Positions 25,994 to 33,956 of a stretch of DNA of 64,000 nucleotides are shown piece after piece; position 1 is the stretch's first letter, and each line of letters begins with the position of its first letter. A program made the translations under genes and the position numbers. The stretch spans positions 1,030,137 through 1,094,136 of the forward strand of contig NZ_SHKM01000001.1 of the NCBI RefSeq assembly GCF_004217225.1, read 5' to 3'. A model generated the notes under the pieces. It had not been told where the DNA came from. It did no database searches and saw only the letters and a list, made by a program, of their open reading frames with translations. The stretch comes from Azospira oryzae. Lineage in GTDB: Bacteria > Pseudomonadota > Gammaproteobacteria > Burkholderiales > Rhodocyclaceae.

Positions 25994-26863
25994 CTAGGCC
26001 AGACGCCGCCCCAGGGGCTGGGGCACGGGCACCGGGCGGCCGTCGTAGCCCACCGCCACCATGATGAAGCGGCCCCGGGTGCACAGCCGGCGCTGGCCGG
26101 TGAGCAGGGCCTCGGCGTGCAGCAGCACTTCCACCGTCATGGAACTGTTGCCGATGGCCACCACCCGGGCCGCCAGGTCGGCGATCTCCCCCTCCAGCAC
26201 CGGCGCATGGAAGTCGATGCGCTCGGAAGCGGCCATCACCACCGGCATGCGGGCCTGGCGGCTGGCCGCCACCATGGCCGCCTTGCCCAGCCAGGCCAGG
26301 GCCTGGCCGCCGAAGAGGCTGCCGTGGTGGTTGGTATGGCCGGGAAAGACCATCTCCACCATGGCCGTCACCGGGCCGATGCCGGGCAGCTGGGCGAAGC
26401 TCTCGTCGTCCTCCTGCAGCGGCGCCCCTGGACCGTCCACCGCCACCAGGGTGAAGTGGGCGGTGGCGCTGGTCTCCCTCAGCCCGGTGGCCAGGTCCTC
26501 CGCCGCCAGGGCCACCTCCACCTGCACCGAGCGCCGGCCCCGCTGCACCACCCGGCCGGACAGTTCCACCAGGCGCCCCTGGGGAATGGGCTTGCGGAAG
26601 TCGATGCGGCCGCTGCTGGCGGTGACCATGGGCCGGCGGGTCTCCCGGGTGGCCACCAGGAAGGCCAGTTTGTCCATCATGGCCATGGCGGAACCGCCGA
26701 AGAGGGTGCCGTGGTGGTTCACCTGTTCGGGGAAGACCACGTCCACCATGAGGGTGGCCTGCTGCTGCCGCGGCGAAGTGGATGAAGTGGGGGCGGGATT
26801 GGCTTCTACGGGCTGGACGGCCGTCCCCACGACGGCGCCGATTTCCATTGCTTCCATGCGCAT
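25994..26863 (-). CDS. Acyl-CoA thioesterase with two hotdog domains
   Basis: 289 residues containing two tandem copies of the YciA/ACOT hotdog fold. Each begins with the characteristic P-x-x-x-N-HHG-x-LFGG pattern (NHHGTLFGG in the first, NHHGSLFGG in the second). Double-hotdog acyl-CoA thioesterases hydrolyse acyl-CoA to free acid and CoA. The ATG at 26863 was chosen because CAAGGAG lies 6 bases upstream; longer versions start in low-quality sequence. It is the first substantial gene downstream of a minus-strand cobalamin riboswitch (27042-27235), an unexpected regulatory context. Confidence 0.88.
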   Translation of the reverse strand: MRMEAMEIGAVVGTAVQPVEANPAPTSSTSPRQQQATLMVDVVFPEQVNHHGTLFGGSAMAMMDKLAFLVATRETRRPMVTASSGRIDFRKPIPQGRLVELSGRVVQRGRRSVQVEVALAAEDLATGLRETSATAHFTLVAVDGPGAPLQEDDESFAQLPGIGPVTAMVEMVFPGHTNHHGSLFGGQALAWLGKAAMVAASRQARMPVVMAASERIDFHAPVLEGEIADLAARVVAIGNSSMTVEVLLHAEALLTGQRRLCTRGRFIMVAVGYDGRPVPVPQPLGRRLA

Positions 26864-26991
26864 GCGCAACTCCTTGGATGAAGCGGAGCGGGAGCATCGG
26901 AGAAGGGCGAACACCCCGGGCCGCGGCAAAGCGGCTCGGAGCGGCAGGCAGCCGAGAGCGGACAACGATGACAGTCAGGGAATGCGCGCAT
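26806..26991 (-). CDS. Possible small Cys-rich protein after cobalamin riboswitch
   Basis: 61-residue frame, the first ATG after the minus-strand riboswitch, preceded by GAGG 7 bases upstream. Its N-terminal half has cysteines at 7, 10, 16, 22 and 27 (CHRCPLSAAC is reminiscent of metal- or Fe-S-binding motifs), with two more at 42 and 44. It overlaps the thioesterase start by 58 bases in another frame, which argues against it. It may be a chance frame; listed because it is the nearest candidate target of the riboswitch. Confidence 0.25.
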   Translation of the reverse strand: MRAFPDCHRCPLSAACRSEPLCRGPGCSPFSDAPAPLHPRSCACAWKQWKSAPSWGRPSSP

Positions 26992-27041
26992 TTACCTTCC
27001 TCAGGGGACACCCCGCCCCAATTAGGATTGATATGAAGTAA

Positions 27042-27235
27042 TGCCGCGGCAGGTCTCCTGACTTGCGGGTCGTCACGTTGCGCCAGCCTTCCCGGCAGTA
27101 TCGCCAGTGGCAAAGAGTGGAGCGCAACGCTCGCCGCCTACAGTTGCGGGGGCAGTTCCGGACTGGAGTCAGGGCGTCGCCGCCCTGTCTCGCACCGGAT
27201 TCCCTTTTCATCCCCTGGAGGGGGGAACCGAAGCG
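27042..27235 (-). promoter_or_regulatory. Cobalamin (B12) riboswitch, minus strand
   Basis: Read on the minus strand, the aptamer landmarks appear in order: GATGAAAAGGGAATCCGGTG near 27215-27195, the CTGCCCCCGCAACTGTA junction core, the GCCACTG B12-box element near 27115, GGGAAGGC, and the closing CAGGAGACCTGCC near 27060-27045. This is the classical AdoCbl aptamer. Downstream on the minus strand lie a small Cys-rich frame (26991) and the acyl-CoA thioesterase (26863), not a usual cobalamin gene. A GGGG-TGT-CCCC hairpin shortly after the aptamer may belong to the expression platform. Confidence 0.92.
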
Positions 27236-27240
27236 GGGCC

Positions 27241-27269
27241 AGTCTAACCCGCCCCGACCGATTCGCCAA
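27241..27269 (-). promoter_or_regulatory. Probable promoter of the minus-strand riboswitch
   Basis: On the minus strand TTGGCG (27269-27264), a 17-base spacer and TAGACT (27246-27241) end a few bases before the aptamer begins, which is the expected distance for a riboswitch transcript. Confidence 0.45.
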
Positions 27270-27291
27270 ACGCCGCGCCTGGCGCGGCGGA

Positions 27292-27321
27292 TTGCCCAGC
27301 CCGGGGGGAGTGGGCTATCAT
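27292..27321 (+). promoter_or_regulatory. Probable promoter of the cobalamin operon
   Basis: TTGCCC (27292-27297), an 18-base spacer and TATCAT (27316-27321), ending 12 bases before the plus-strand aptamer. The same TTGCCC -35 hexamer occurs at the predicted rnf promoter. Confidence 0.45.
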
Positions 27322-27333
27322 CCGCCCCGATTC

Positions 27334-27516
27334 AGGTGCCGTGCCTCGCGCTCTGCGGGGACGGTGAAACGGGAAGCCGGTGACTCCAGGGACCACCCAG
27401 GATAGTCCGGCGCAGCCCCCGCTGCTGTAAGCCAGACGACGCTGCCTCACGCCACTGTGGTTCATCACGGGAAGGCCGGCAGGGAAGGATGAAGGCAAGC
27501 CAGAAGACCGGCCTGA
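27334..27516 (+). promoter_or_regulatory. Cobalamin (B12) riboswitch upstream of cbiM
   Basis: Conserved elements in order: AGGTGCC start, GGTGAAACGGGAAGCCGGTG (27363-27382), the CCGGCGCAGCCCCCGCTGCTGTAA core, GCCACTG (27451-27457), GGGAAGGCC, and the closing AGCCAGAAGACCGGCCTG. It should repress cbiMNQO and the downstream corrin genes when adenosylcobalamin is plentiful. The rest of the leader to 27666 contains no gene; it holds a CCGCCTCCT stretch that could pair with ribosome-site purines. Confidence 0.95.
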
Positions 27517-27666
27517 CATCACAAGTTGCACCATTCCCCGGGGTGACGGGAACGGTTCTGGTGATTTGCCGCCTCCTCGCTGTTCCATCCGCCGCGGCCC
27601 TTTATCCGACCTGCCACAACTCCCCCGCCTGGTGCGCCACCGTCATGCTCGCCGAGGGAGAGACTC

Positions 27667-28344
27667 ATGCACATCATGGAAGGCTTCCTGCCCATCGAAC
27701 ACGCCGTGGGCTGGAGCGTCGCCGCCGCCCCCTTCGTCGCCTGGGGCATCCGTTCCGTGAACCGCCGCATCCGCGAAAATCCCGAGCAGCGCATGCTGCT
27801 GGGAGTGGCCGCCGCCTTCACCTTCGTCCTCTCGGCCCTGAAGCTGCCCTCGGTCACCGGCAGCTGTTCACACCCCACCGGCACCGGCCTGGGCGCCGTG
27901 CTCTTCGGCCCTGCCGCCATGGCCCCCATCGGCGCCGTGGTGCTGCTGTTCCAGGCCCTGCTGCTGGCCCACGGCGGCCTCACCACCCTGGGCGCCAACA
28001 TTTTCTCCATGGCCGTGGTGGGACCCTTCGCCGCCTACGGCATCTTCGCCCTGGCCCGCCGCCTCAAGGCCTCCCTGGCGGTGAGCGTGTTCCTCGCCGC
28101 CAGCCTGGCGGACCTGCTCACCTACGTCACCACCTCGGTGCAACTGGCCTGGGCCTTCCCCGATCCGGTGGGCGGCTTTGGCGCCTCCTTCCTCAAGTTC
28201 GCCGGCATCTTCGCCCTCACCCAGATTCCCCTGGCCATCAGCGAGGGCCTGCTCACCGTGGTCATCTGCAACGCCCTGGCCCGCTTCAACCCGCAGGAAC
28301 TGCAGGACCTGGGCGTGGCCCCGGCGCCGGAGGTGCGGGCATGA
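27667..28344 (+). CDS. cbiM: Cobalt ECF transporter, substrate-capture subunit CbiM
   Basis: 225 residues with about six to seven membrane helices. It starts MHIMEGFLP, the invariant N-terminus of CbiM/NikM in which the amino group and His2 coordinate the metal; the conserved SCSHPTGTG loop is near residue 62. It binds Co2+ for import with CbiN, CbiQ and CbiO. GAGGGAGAG lies 5 bases before the ATG. First cistron after the cobalamin riboswitch; its stop overlaps the cbiN start (ATGA). Confidence 0.96.
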   Translation: MHIMEGFLPIEHAVGWSVAAAPFVAWGIRSVNRRIRENPEQRMLLGVAAAFTFVLSALKLPSVTGSCSHPTGTGLGAVLFGPAAMAPIGAVVLLFQALLLAHGGLTTLGANIFSMAVVGPFAAYGIFALARRLKASLAVSVFLAASLADLLTYVTTSVQLAWAFPDPVGGFGASFLKFAGIFALTQIPLAISEGLLTVVICNALARFNPQELQDLGVAPAPEVRA

Positions 28345-28712
28345 AGCGCCACCAGAACCTGCTGCTGCTCATCGCCGTGGTGCTGCTGGCGGCCCTGCCC
28401 CTGTGGCTGGTGGAACGGCCCCTGGGGCCGGACGGCCAGCCGGCGGAAATCTTCGGCGGCGCCGACAGCGAGGCCCAGGCCCTCATCACCCGCATCGCCC
28501 CGGACTACCAGCCCTGGTTCCAGCCCCTGCTGGAGCCGGCCAGCGGCGAGATCGCCTCCCTCCTCTTCGCCCTGCAGGCGGCCCTCGGCGCCGGCTTCAT
28601 CGGCTATTACCTGGGCTGCGCCCGCACCCGGGAAAAGCTGCGCCGGGAACAACGACGCGGTGAAGCGGCAGCCCGGCGCGAAGACGAGGACCAGGAAGGG
28701 CCGGCGTGCTGA
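28341..28712 (+). CDS. cbiN: Cobalt ECF transporter auxiliary subunit CbiN
   Basis: 123 residues: an N-terminal TM helix (about 5-24), a periplasmic loop with the typical GADSEA...P.Y.PWF..L pattern, a second TM helix (about 78-97), and a charged cytoplasmic tail longer than usual. CbiN is the small two-helix protein that helps load Co2+ onto CbiM. It overlaps cbiM by 4 bases and cbiQ by 7 bases. Confidence 0.92.
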   Translation: MKRHQNLLLLIAVVLLAALPLWLVERPLGPDGQPAEIFGGADSEAQALITRIAPDYQPWFQPLLEPASGEIASLLFALQAALGAGFIGYYLGCARTREKLRREQRRGEAAARREDEDQEGPAC

Positions 28713-29437
28713 TCGAGCAGTCGGCCTACGCCAACCGCTGGCGCGGCGTGGCGCCCCAGGCCAAGGGCCTCTTCGCCCTGGGCGGGGTGACGGCCGCCTT
28801 CGTCGCCGCCGCCACCCCGGCCGCCGGGCTCGGCGTGGCCGCCCTGCTGGCGGCCGTGACCATTGGCGGCGCCCGGGTATCGCCCCTGCTCTATCTGCGG
28901 GTAGCGGCCCCGGCCCTCTTCTTCCTCGCCATCAGCGCCCTCTCCCTGGCCGTCTCCGTGGATGGGGGCGGCCTGCAGGCCACCGCCGCCGGCACCCACC
29001 AGGCCGCCGTGGTGGCGACCCGCTCCCTGGGCGCCCTGGCAGCCCTGCTGTTCCTGGTGCTGACCACGCCCCTGAGCGACCTCATCGCCCTGCTGCGCCG
29101 CCTGCGCACCCCCGAGGTGCTGCTGGACATCATGGTGCTGTGCTACCGCACCCTGTTCGTCTTCGCCGCCGCCCTGCAGGACATGCGCGCCGCCCAGGCC
29201 GCCCGCCTCGGCCACCTGGACCGCAGCCGCCTGCTGCGCAGCCTGGGGCAGATGGCCGCCCACCTCACCCTGCAGGTGTGGCAACGTTCCCACGCCCTGC
29301 ACCTGGCGGCCCTGGCCCGCAACAACGACGGCCCCCTGCGCTTCCTCGGCAGCCGCCACCCCCACGCCCGGCGCGATGCCGGCCTGGCCGGCGTGGCCGC
29401 CCTGGCCCTGGTGCTGCTTGCCTGGAGCGGCCGGTGA
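28706..29437 (+). CDS. cbiQ: Cobalt ECF transporter transmembrane (T) subunit CbiQ
   Basis: 243 residues beginning at a GTG codon. N-terminal cytoplasmic segment, about five membrane helices, and a cytoplasmic domain with the Ala-Arg-Gly-like coupling helices of ECF T-components (AAQAARLGH near 167-175, HLAALARN near 198-205). It links CbiM to the ATPase CbiO. It overlaps the end of cbiN and the start of cbiO, consistent with coupled translation of one complex. Confidence 0.92.
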   Translation: MLIEQSAYANRWRGVAPQAKGLFALGGVTAAFVAAATPAAGLGVAALLAAVTIGGARVSPLLYLRVAAPALFFLAISALSLAVSVDGGGLQATAAGTHQAAVVATRSLGALAALLFLVLTTPLSDLIALLRRLRTPEVLLDIMVLCYRTLFVFAAALQDMRAAQAARLGHLDRSRLLRSLGQMAAHLTLQVWQRSHALHLAALARNNDGPLRFLGSRHPHARRDAGLAGVAALALVLLAWSGR

Positions 29438-30273
29438 GCGTGCCCCTGCTGCAGCTGGAGGACGTGCACTACCGCTACCCGGATGGCAGCGCGGGCCTGG
29501 CCGGCTGTTCCCTGAGCGTTTCCCGGGGCAGCCGCAACGCCCTCATCGGCGCCAACGGCTCGGGCAAGACCACCCTCTTCCAGCACTGCAACGGCCTGCT
29601 GCGCCCCGCCACCGGCCGGGTGCACTACGCCGGCACCCCAGTGGACTACGGCCGGGCCGGCCTGCGCGCCCTGCGCAGCAAGGTGGGCCTGGTCTTCCAG
29701 AATCCGGACCGGCAGCTTTTTTCCGCCAGCGTGCGGGAGGACGTCTCCTTCGGCCCCCTCAACCTGGGCCTGAGTGATGCCACCGTCGCCGCCCGGGTGG
29801 AAGCCGCCCTGCAGGCCGTGGGCATGGACGACCTGGCCCACAAGCCGGTGCAGAACCTGAGCTTCGGCCAGAAGAAGCGGGTCTGCATCGCCGGCGTGCT
29901 GGCCATGGAGCCGGAGCTCTTGGTGCTGGACGAACCCATGGCCGGCCTCGACCAGGCCATGCAGGAGGAACTGCTGGCGGTGCTGGACGGCCTGCACCGC
30001 CGGGGCATGACCATCCTCCTGGCCACCCACGACATCCACTTCGCCTACCGCTGGGCCGACCGCATCCACCTCATGGCCGCCGGCCGCTGCTGCGCCAGCT
30101 TCGACGCCCCGGCCCTGGCCGGGCACGAGGCCGAGCTGGCCGCCATCGGCCTGCGCCTGCCCTCGGTGATCGGCCTGGAACGGCAGCTGCGGCAGCGCGG
30201 CCTGCTCCGCGGCGCCCCCCCCATCCACAGCTGCAGCGCCCTCCTGGCCCAGCTGCAACAAGAAGACTGCTGA
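29434..30273 (+). CDS. cbiO: Cobalt ECF transporter ATPase CbiO
   Basis: 279 residues from a GTG that overlaps the cbiQ stop (GTGA). Motifs: Walker A GANGSGKT (about 36-43), Q-loop VFQNPDRQ typical of ECF/CbiO ATPases, a variant signature LSFGQKK (about 142-148), Walker B LLVLDEPMAGLD, and H-loop ATHD. The C-terminal extension contains the ECF-type dimer region. It drives cobalt import. The alternative GTG six bases later is possible. Confidence 0.94.
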   Translation: MSVPLLQLEDVHYRYPDGSAGLAGCSLSVSRGSRNALIGANGSGKTTLFQHCNGLLRPATGRVHYAGTPVDYGRAGLRALRSKVGLVFQNPDRQLFSASVREDVSFGPLNLGLSDATVAARVEAALQAVGMDDLAHKPVQNLSFGQKKRVCIAGVLAMEPELLVLDEPMAGLDQAMQEELLAVLDGLHRRGMTILLATHDIHFAYRWADRIHLMAAGRCCASFDAPALAGHEAELAAIGLRLPSVIGLERQLRQRGLLRGAPPIHSCSALLAQLQQEDC

Positions 30274-30286
30274 GAAGGAACATGCC

Positions 30287-31090
30287 ATGACCCCAGCCAC
30301 CCTCGGCAAGATCTGGTTCGTCGGCGCCGGCCCCGGCGACCCGGACCTCATCACCGTCAAGGGCCGCCGCCTGCTGGAACAGGCCGGCGCCATCCTCTTT
30401 GCCGGCTCCCTGGTGGACCAGGCTGCCACCCTCTACGCCCCGCCGGGCTGCGAGATCCGGGACTCCAAGGACATGACCCTGGAGGAAATGACCTACTGGC
30501 TGCTCCAGGCCAGCCGCCGCCACCAGACCGTGGTGCGACTGCAGACCGGCGACCCGGGCCTCTACGGCGCCCTGGTGGAAATGACCCGGCCCCTGGACGA
30601 GGTGGGCGTACCCTGGGCCGTGGTGCCAGGCGTCTCCTCGGCCCTGGCCTCCGCCGCCGCGGCGGGCGAGACCCTGACCCTGCCGGAAGTGACCCAGACG
30701 GTGATCCTCACCCGGGTCGCCGGCCGCACCCCCATGCCCCCGGGGGAGGAACTGGAGGCCCTGGCCGCCCACCGTTCCACCCTCTGCATCTTCCTTTCCA
30801 TCACCCTGCTGCACGAGGTGCAGCGCGCCCTGCTGGCCGCCGGCTGGCCGGAGGAAGCGCCCATCCTGGTGGTGCAGAAGGCCTCCTGGCCCGGGGAGGA
30901 AAAGATCGTGCGCGGCACCATCGCGGACATCAAGAAAAAGTGCCAGGCGGAAAAGATCGCCGCCCAGGCCATGATCATCGCCAGCCCGGCCCTCGGCGCC
31001 CGGGACTGGGAGGACATCGCCCGCTCCAAGCTCTACGACCCCAGCTTCACCCACCGCTTCCGCAAGGCCAGCGTGGGCGAGGCCTCCTGA
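30287..31090 (+). CDS. cobM: Precorrin-4 C11-methyltransferase
   Basis: 267 residues of the SAM-dependent tetrapyrrole methylase fold (CobM/CbiF). The N-terminal GAGPGDPDLITVKG loop and the GDPGLYGAL motif near residue 88 are characteristic; CbiF/CobM adds the C11 methyl group to (cobalt-)precorrin-4. GAAGGAA lies 8 bases upstream of the ATG. It follows cbiO by 13 bases and opens the corrin-ring part of the operon. In a cobalt-early pathway, as here, the substrate would be cobalt-precorrin-4. Confidence 0.95.
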   Translation: MTPATLGKIWFVGAGPGDPDLITVKGRRLLEQAGAILFAGSLVDQAATLYAPPGCEIRDSKDMTLEEMTYWLLQASRRHQTVVRLQTGDPGLYGALVEMTRPLDEVGVPWAVVPGVSSALASAAAAGETLTLPEVTQTVILTRVAGRTPMPPGEELEALAAHRSTLCIFLSITLLHEVQRALLAAGWPEEAPILVVQKASWPGEEKIVRGTIADIKKKCQAEKIAAQAMIIASPALGARDWEDIARSKLYDPSFTHRFRKASVGEAS

Positions 31091-31093
31091 GAA

Positions 31094-32086
31094 ATGCCCA
31101 TGACCTTCAGTGCCCAAGACACCACCCTGCTCCTGGTCGGCCACGGTTCCCGCAACCGGGACGGCAACAAGGAAATCCTCCATTTCGCCGCCCAGTGGCG
31201 GGAACGCCACCCCGGCTGGCGCATCGAGGTGTGCTTCATCGAGCACGCCGAGGTGCTGCTGGATGAGGGCCTGAACCGGGCCGCCGGCAATGCGAAGAAG
31301 GTGGTGGTGATCCCCTTCATCCTCAACGCCGCCGGCCACGTGAAAATGGAGCTGCCCCACGCCGTGGAAGAGGCACGAGCCCGCCACCCGGGCGTGGACT
31401 TCCAGGTGGTGCGCCACCTGGGCATGGGCCGGGAGATTTTCGAGGTGCTGCAGGGCCAGCTGGACCGGCTGATGAAGCAGCTGGACATGCCCGACCCCTG
31501 CACCACCGGCGTCATCCTGCTGGGTCGCGGTTCGTCGGACGCCGGCGCCAACGGCGAGCTGGCCAAGATGGCCCGCTGGATCTTCGAGGACAACGACCAC
31601 GAGCTGGTGGACATCGCCTTCACCGGCGTCACCTGGCCCCGGCTGGAAACCGCCGTGCAGCGCCAGGTCAAGCTGGGCATGACCCAGGTGGCCATCGTTC
31701 CGGTCTATCTCTTTACCGGCGTGCTCATGGAGCGCATCAAGGCCCAGGCCGAGCGCCTGCAGCGCCAGTATCCCCAGGTGGCCTTCGCCCTGGGCACCCA
31801 CTTCGGCTTCGACAAGGGCATCTTCGACCTGCTGGATGCCAAGGTGGGCGGCGATGAACTGCCCGAAGGCAGCCTGCTCGAATGCGACGGCTGCAAGTAC
31901 CGCCTGGCCGCCGAGGACGAGCACCTGCACGACCACAGCCACACCGCCACCCACGAGCACGGACATGAGCATGGCCACGCCCACGGCGGCTGCGGCCACC
32001 AACATGGGGGCAAACATGATCACGATCATGGTCACGGCCATTGCCATGGGCACAATCACTCCCACGATCATCACTCCCACGGGTAA
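31094..32086 (+). CDS. cbiX: Sirohydrochlorin cobaltochelatase CbiX with His-rich tail
   Basis: 330 residues: two class II chelatase domains (LLVGHGSRNRDGNKE near 11-25 and VILLGRGSSDAGANG near 139-153), so the long CbiX form. A CDGCKYR motif near 260 recalls the CxxC Fe-S site of some CbiX. The last about 55 residues are an extreme His/Asp/Gly tail with over twenty histidines, probably a cobalt store or buffer. The enzyme inserts Co2+ into sirohydrochlorin, committing to the cobalt-early (anaerobic-type) route. Starts 3 bases after cobM; ATG 31100 is an alternative. Confidence 0.95.
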   Translation: MPMTFSAQDTTLLLVGHGSRNRDGNKEILHFAAQWRERHPGWRIEVCFIEHAEVLLDEGLNRAAGNAKKVVVIPFILNAAGHVKMELPHAVEEARARHPGVDFQVVRHLGMGREIFEVLQGQLDRLMKQLDMPDPCTTGVILLGRGSSDAGANGELAKMARWIFEDNDHELVDIAFTGVTWPRLETAVQRQVKLGMTQVAIVPVYLFTGVLMERIKAQAERLQRQYPQVAFALGTHFGFDKGIFDLLDAKVGGDELPEGSLLECDGCKYRLAAEDEHLHDHSHTATHEHGHEHGHAHGGCGHQHGGKHDHDHGHGHCHGHNHSHDHHSHG

Positions 32087-32089
32087 GCC

Positions 32090-32770
32090 ATGAACCACAA
32101 CGCCAACGTCGTCACCGAACAGCTCACCGCCGCCGGCCGCGCCATCGAGCACGATTCCTTCGCCATCATCGATGCCGAAGCCGGCCCCCACGCCTACAGC
32201 GCCGACCAGTGGCCGGTGGTGCGGCGCATGATCCACGCCAATGCCGACTTCGAATTCAACGGCCTCACCGACTTCCATCCGGCAGCGGTGGAAGCGGGCC
32301 TGGCCGCCATCCTCAAGGGCGGCACCCCCATCGTGGCGGACGTGGAAATGATCTGCGTCGGCCTCTCCGCCAGCCGCCTCAAGCACTTCGGCGTCACCAC
32401 CCACCACTTCATTTCCGACGCCGACGTCATCGCCCAGGCCCAGGCCGAGGACACCACCCGGGCCGTGCAGGCCATGCGCAAGGCCCACCGCCAGGGCCTG
32501 CTGGACGGGGCCATCGTCGGCATCGGCAACGCCCCCACGGCCCTCATCGAAGTGGTACGCCTGATCAAGGAAGAAGGGGCCCGCCCGGCCCTGGTCATCG
32601 GCATGCCCGTGGGCTTCGTCTCCGCCGCCGAATCCAAGGACCTGATGGCCGAAGTGCAGGACGTGCCCTGGATCGTCATCCGCGGCCGCAAGGGCGGCTC
32701 CACCCTGGTGGTGGCGGCCATCCACGCCCTCCTCGGCGTCGCCGAAGCCCGCCAGCGCAATGCCGCCTGA
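32090..32770 (+). CDS. cbiC: (Cobalt-)precorrin-8X methylmutase
   Basis: 226 residues of the CobH/CbiC family, which moves the C11 methyl to C12 to give (cob)hydrogenobyrinate. Characteristic features are the N-terminal IDAEAG, the VVRRMIHANADF stretch near residues 42-53, and GIGNAPTAL near 144-152. The gene starts 3 bases after cbiX and overlaps the cbiD start by 11 bases. Confidence 0.95.
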   Translation: MNHNANVVTEQLTAAGRAIEHDSFAIIDAEAGPHAYSADQWPVVRRMIHANADFEFNGLTDFHPAAVEAGLAAILKGGTPIVADVEMICVGLSASRLKHFGVTTHHFISDADVIAQAQAEDTTRAVQAMRKAHRQGLLDGAIVGIGNAPTALIEVVRLIKEEGARPALVIGMPVGFVSAAESKDLMAEVQDVPWIVIRGRKGGSTLVVAAIHALLGVAEARQRNAA

Positions 32771-33956
32771 AGCCGCCAACAGCGCTCCCGTGAACAGCGA
32801 AGCGCCGCCGCCGGCCGAGAAGGTCCGCAAGGGCACGGCCAAGCGGGAACGGGGCAACCGCACCGGTTTCACCACCGGCGCCAACTCGGCGGCGGCGGCG
32901 GTGGCCGCCACCCAGGGCCTGGTCCAGGGCCAAGTGCCAGCCCAGATTTTCTGCCGCCTGCCCAACGGCCAGGAAGTGCCCTTCCAGATCACCGACGGCC
33001 GCGTCGAGGGCGAAGGCATGCCCCTGCGGGCCCACGCCGTCAGCATCAAGGATGCCGGCGACGATCCGGACGCCACCCACGGCGCCCACATGACCGCCGA
33101 CGTGGTGCGCATTCCCGGTGGCGGCGGCCAGGTCATCCTCAAGGGCGGCCCGGGCGTCGGCGTCGTCACCAAGGAAGGCCTGGGCCTGGAAGTGGGCGGC
33201 CCGGCCATCAACCCGGTGCCCCGGCGCAACATCAGCGACAACGTGGCCCGGGCCGGTGCTGCCATCCTGGCCGCCGGCGACAGCCTGGAGGTGACCATTT
33301 CCGTGCCCGGCGGCGAGGAGATGGCGAAGAAGACCCTCAATGCCCGCCTCGGCATCCTGGGCGGCATTTCCATCCTCGGCACCACCGGCATCGTGCGCCC
33401 CTATTCCACCGCCGCCTTCCGCGCCAGCGTGGTCCAGGCGGTGGACGTGGCGGCGCGCCAGGGCCAGACCAGCGTGGTGTTCACCACCGGCGGCCGCACC
33501 GAAAAATTCGCCATGAAGCAGTTGCCGCAGCTGCAGGAAGCCTGTTTCGTGCAGATGGGGGACTTCGTCAAGGCCGCCTTCCAGAGCGCCATCAAGCGCA
33601 AGATGCAGCACGTCTACATCGGCGCCATGGTGGGCAAGCTGACCAAGATGGGCCAGGGCCTGGCCGTGACCCACGCCTGGAAGCAGGAAATTGACCGGGA
33701 CCTGCTGGCCGCCTGCGCCACCGAAGTGGGCGCCCCCGCCGACCTGGTGGAGGAAATCCGCAACGCCGAGACGGCCCGCTTCGCCGCCGAGCGCCTGGCC
33801 CTGCTGGGCCTCACCGTGCCCTTCCACCGGGCCCTGGCCATCCACGCCATGCAGAGCCTGCGGGCCTGCCACCCGGGCCCCTACCAACTCACCGTGCTGG
33901 TCTGCGATTTCGAAGGCCAGTTCATCTGTCGCGTCGAAGAGGGCGAAAGTGTCTAA
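32760..33956 (+). CDS. cbiD: Cobalt-precorrin-5B C1-methyltransferase CbiD
   Basis: 398 residues. After a low-complexity N-terminal about 35 residues, RTGFTTGANSAAAA is the family hallmark; GGPGVGVVT and later VFTTGGRTE also match CbiD. It methylates C1 during ring contraction in the cobalt-early pathway only, so it is a marker of that route. The ATG at 32760 overlaps cbiC; a GTG at 32790 would remove part of the odd N-terminus. It overlaps the following GTG start by 8 bases. Confidence 0.94.
   Translation: MPPEAANSAPVNSEAPPPAEKVRKGTAKRERGNRTGFTTGANSAAAAVAATQGLVQGQVPAQIFCRLPNGQEVPFQITDGRVEGEGMPLRAHAVSIKDAGDDPDATHGAHMTADVVRIPGGGGQVILKGGPGVGVVTKEGLGLEVGGPAINPVPRRNISDNVARAGAAILAAGDSLEVTISVPGGEEMAKKTLNARLGILGGISILGTTGIVRPYSTAAFRASVVQAVDVAARQGQTSVVFTTGGRTEKFAMKQLPQLQEACFVQMGDFVKAAFQSAIKRKMQHVYIGAMVGKLTKMGQGLAVTHAWKQEIDRDLLAACATEVGAPADLVEEIRNAETARFAAERLALLGLTVPFHRALAIHAMQSLRACHPGPYQLTVLVCDFEGQFICRVEEGESV

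Noticed and set aside
30071-33391. 1106-codon minus-strand open frame opposite the cobalamin genes
   Set aside because: Antisense shadow of cobM, cbiX, cbiC and cbiD; composition is low-complexity Gly/His/Ala/Gln and no domain is recognisable.
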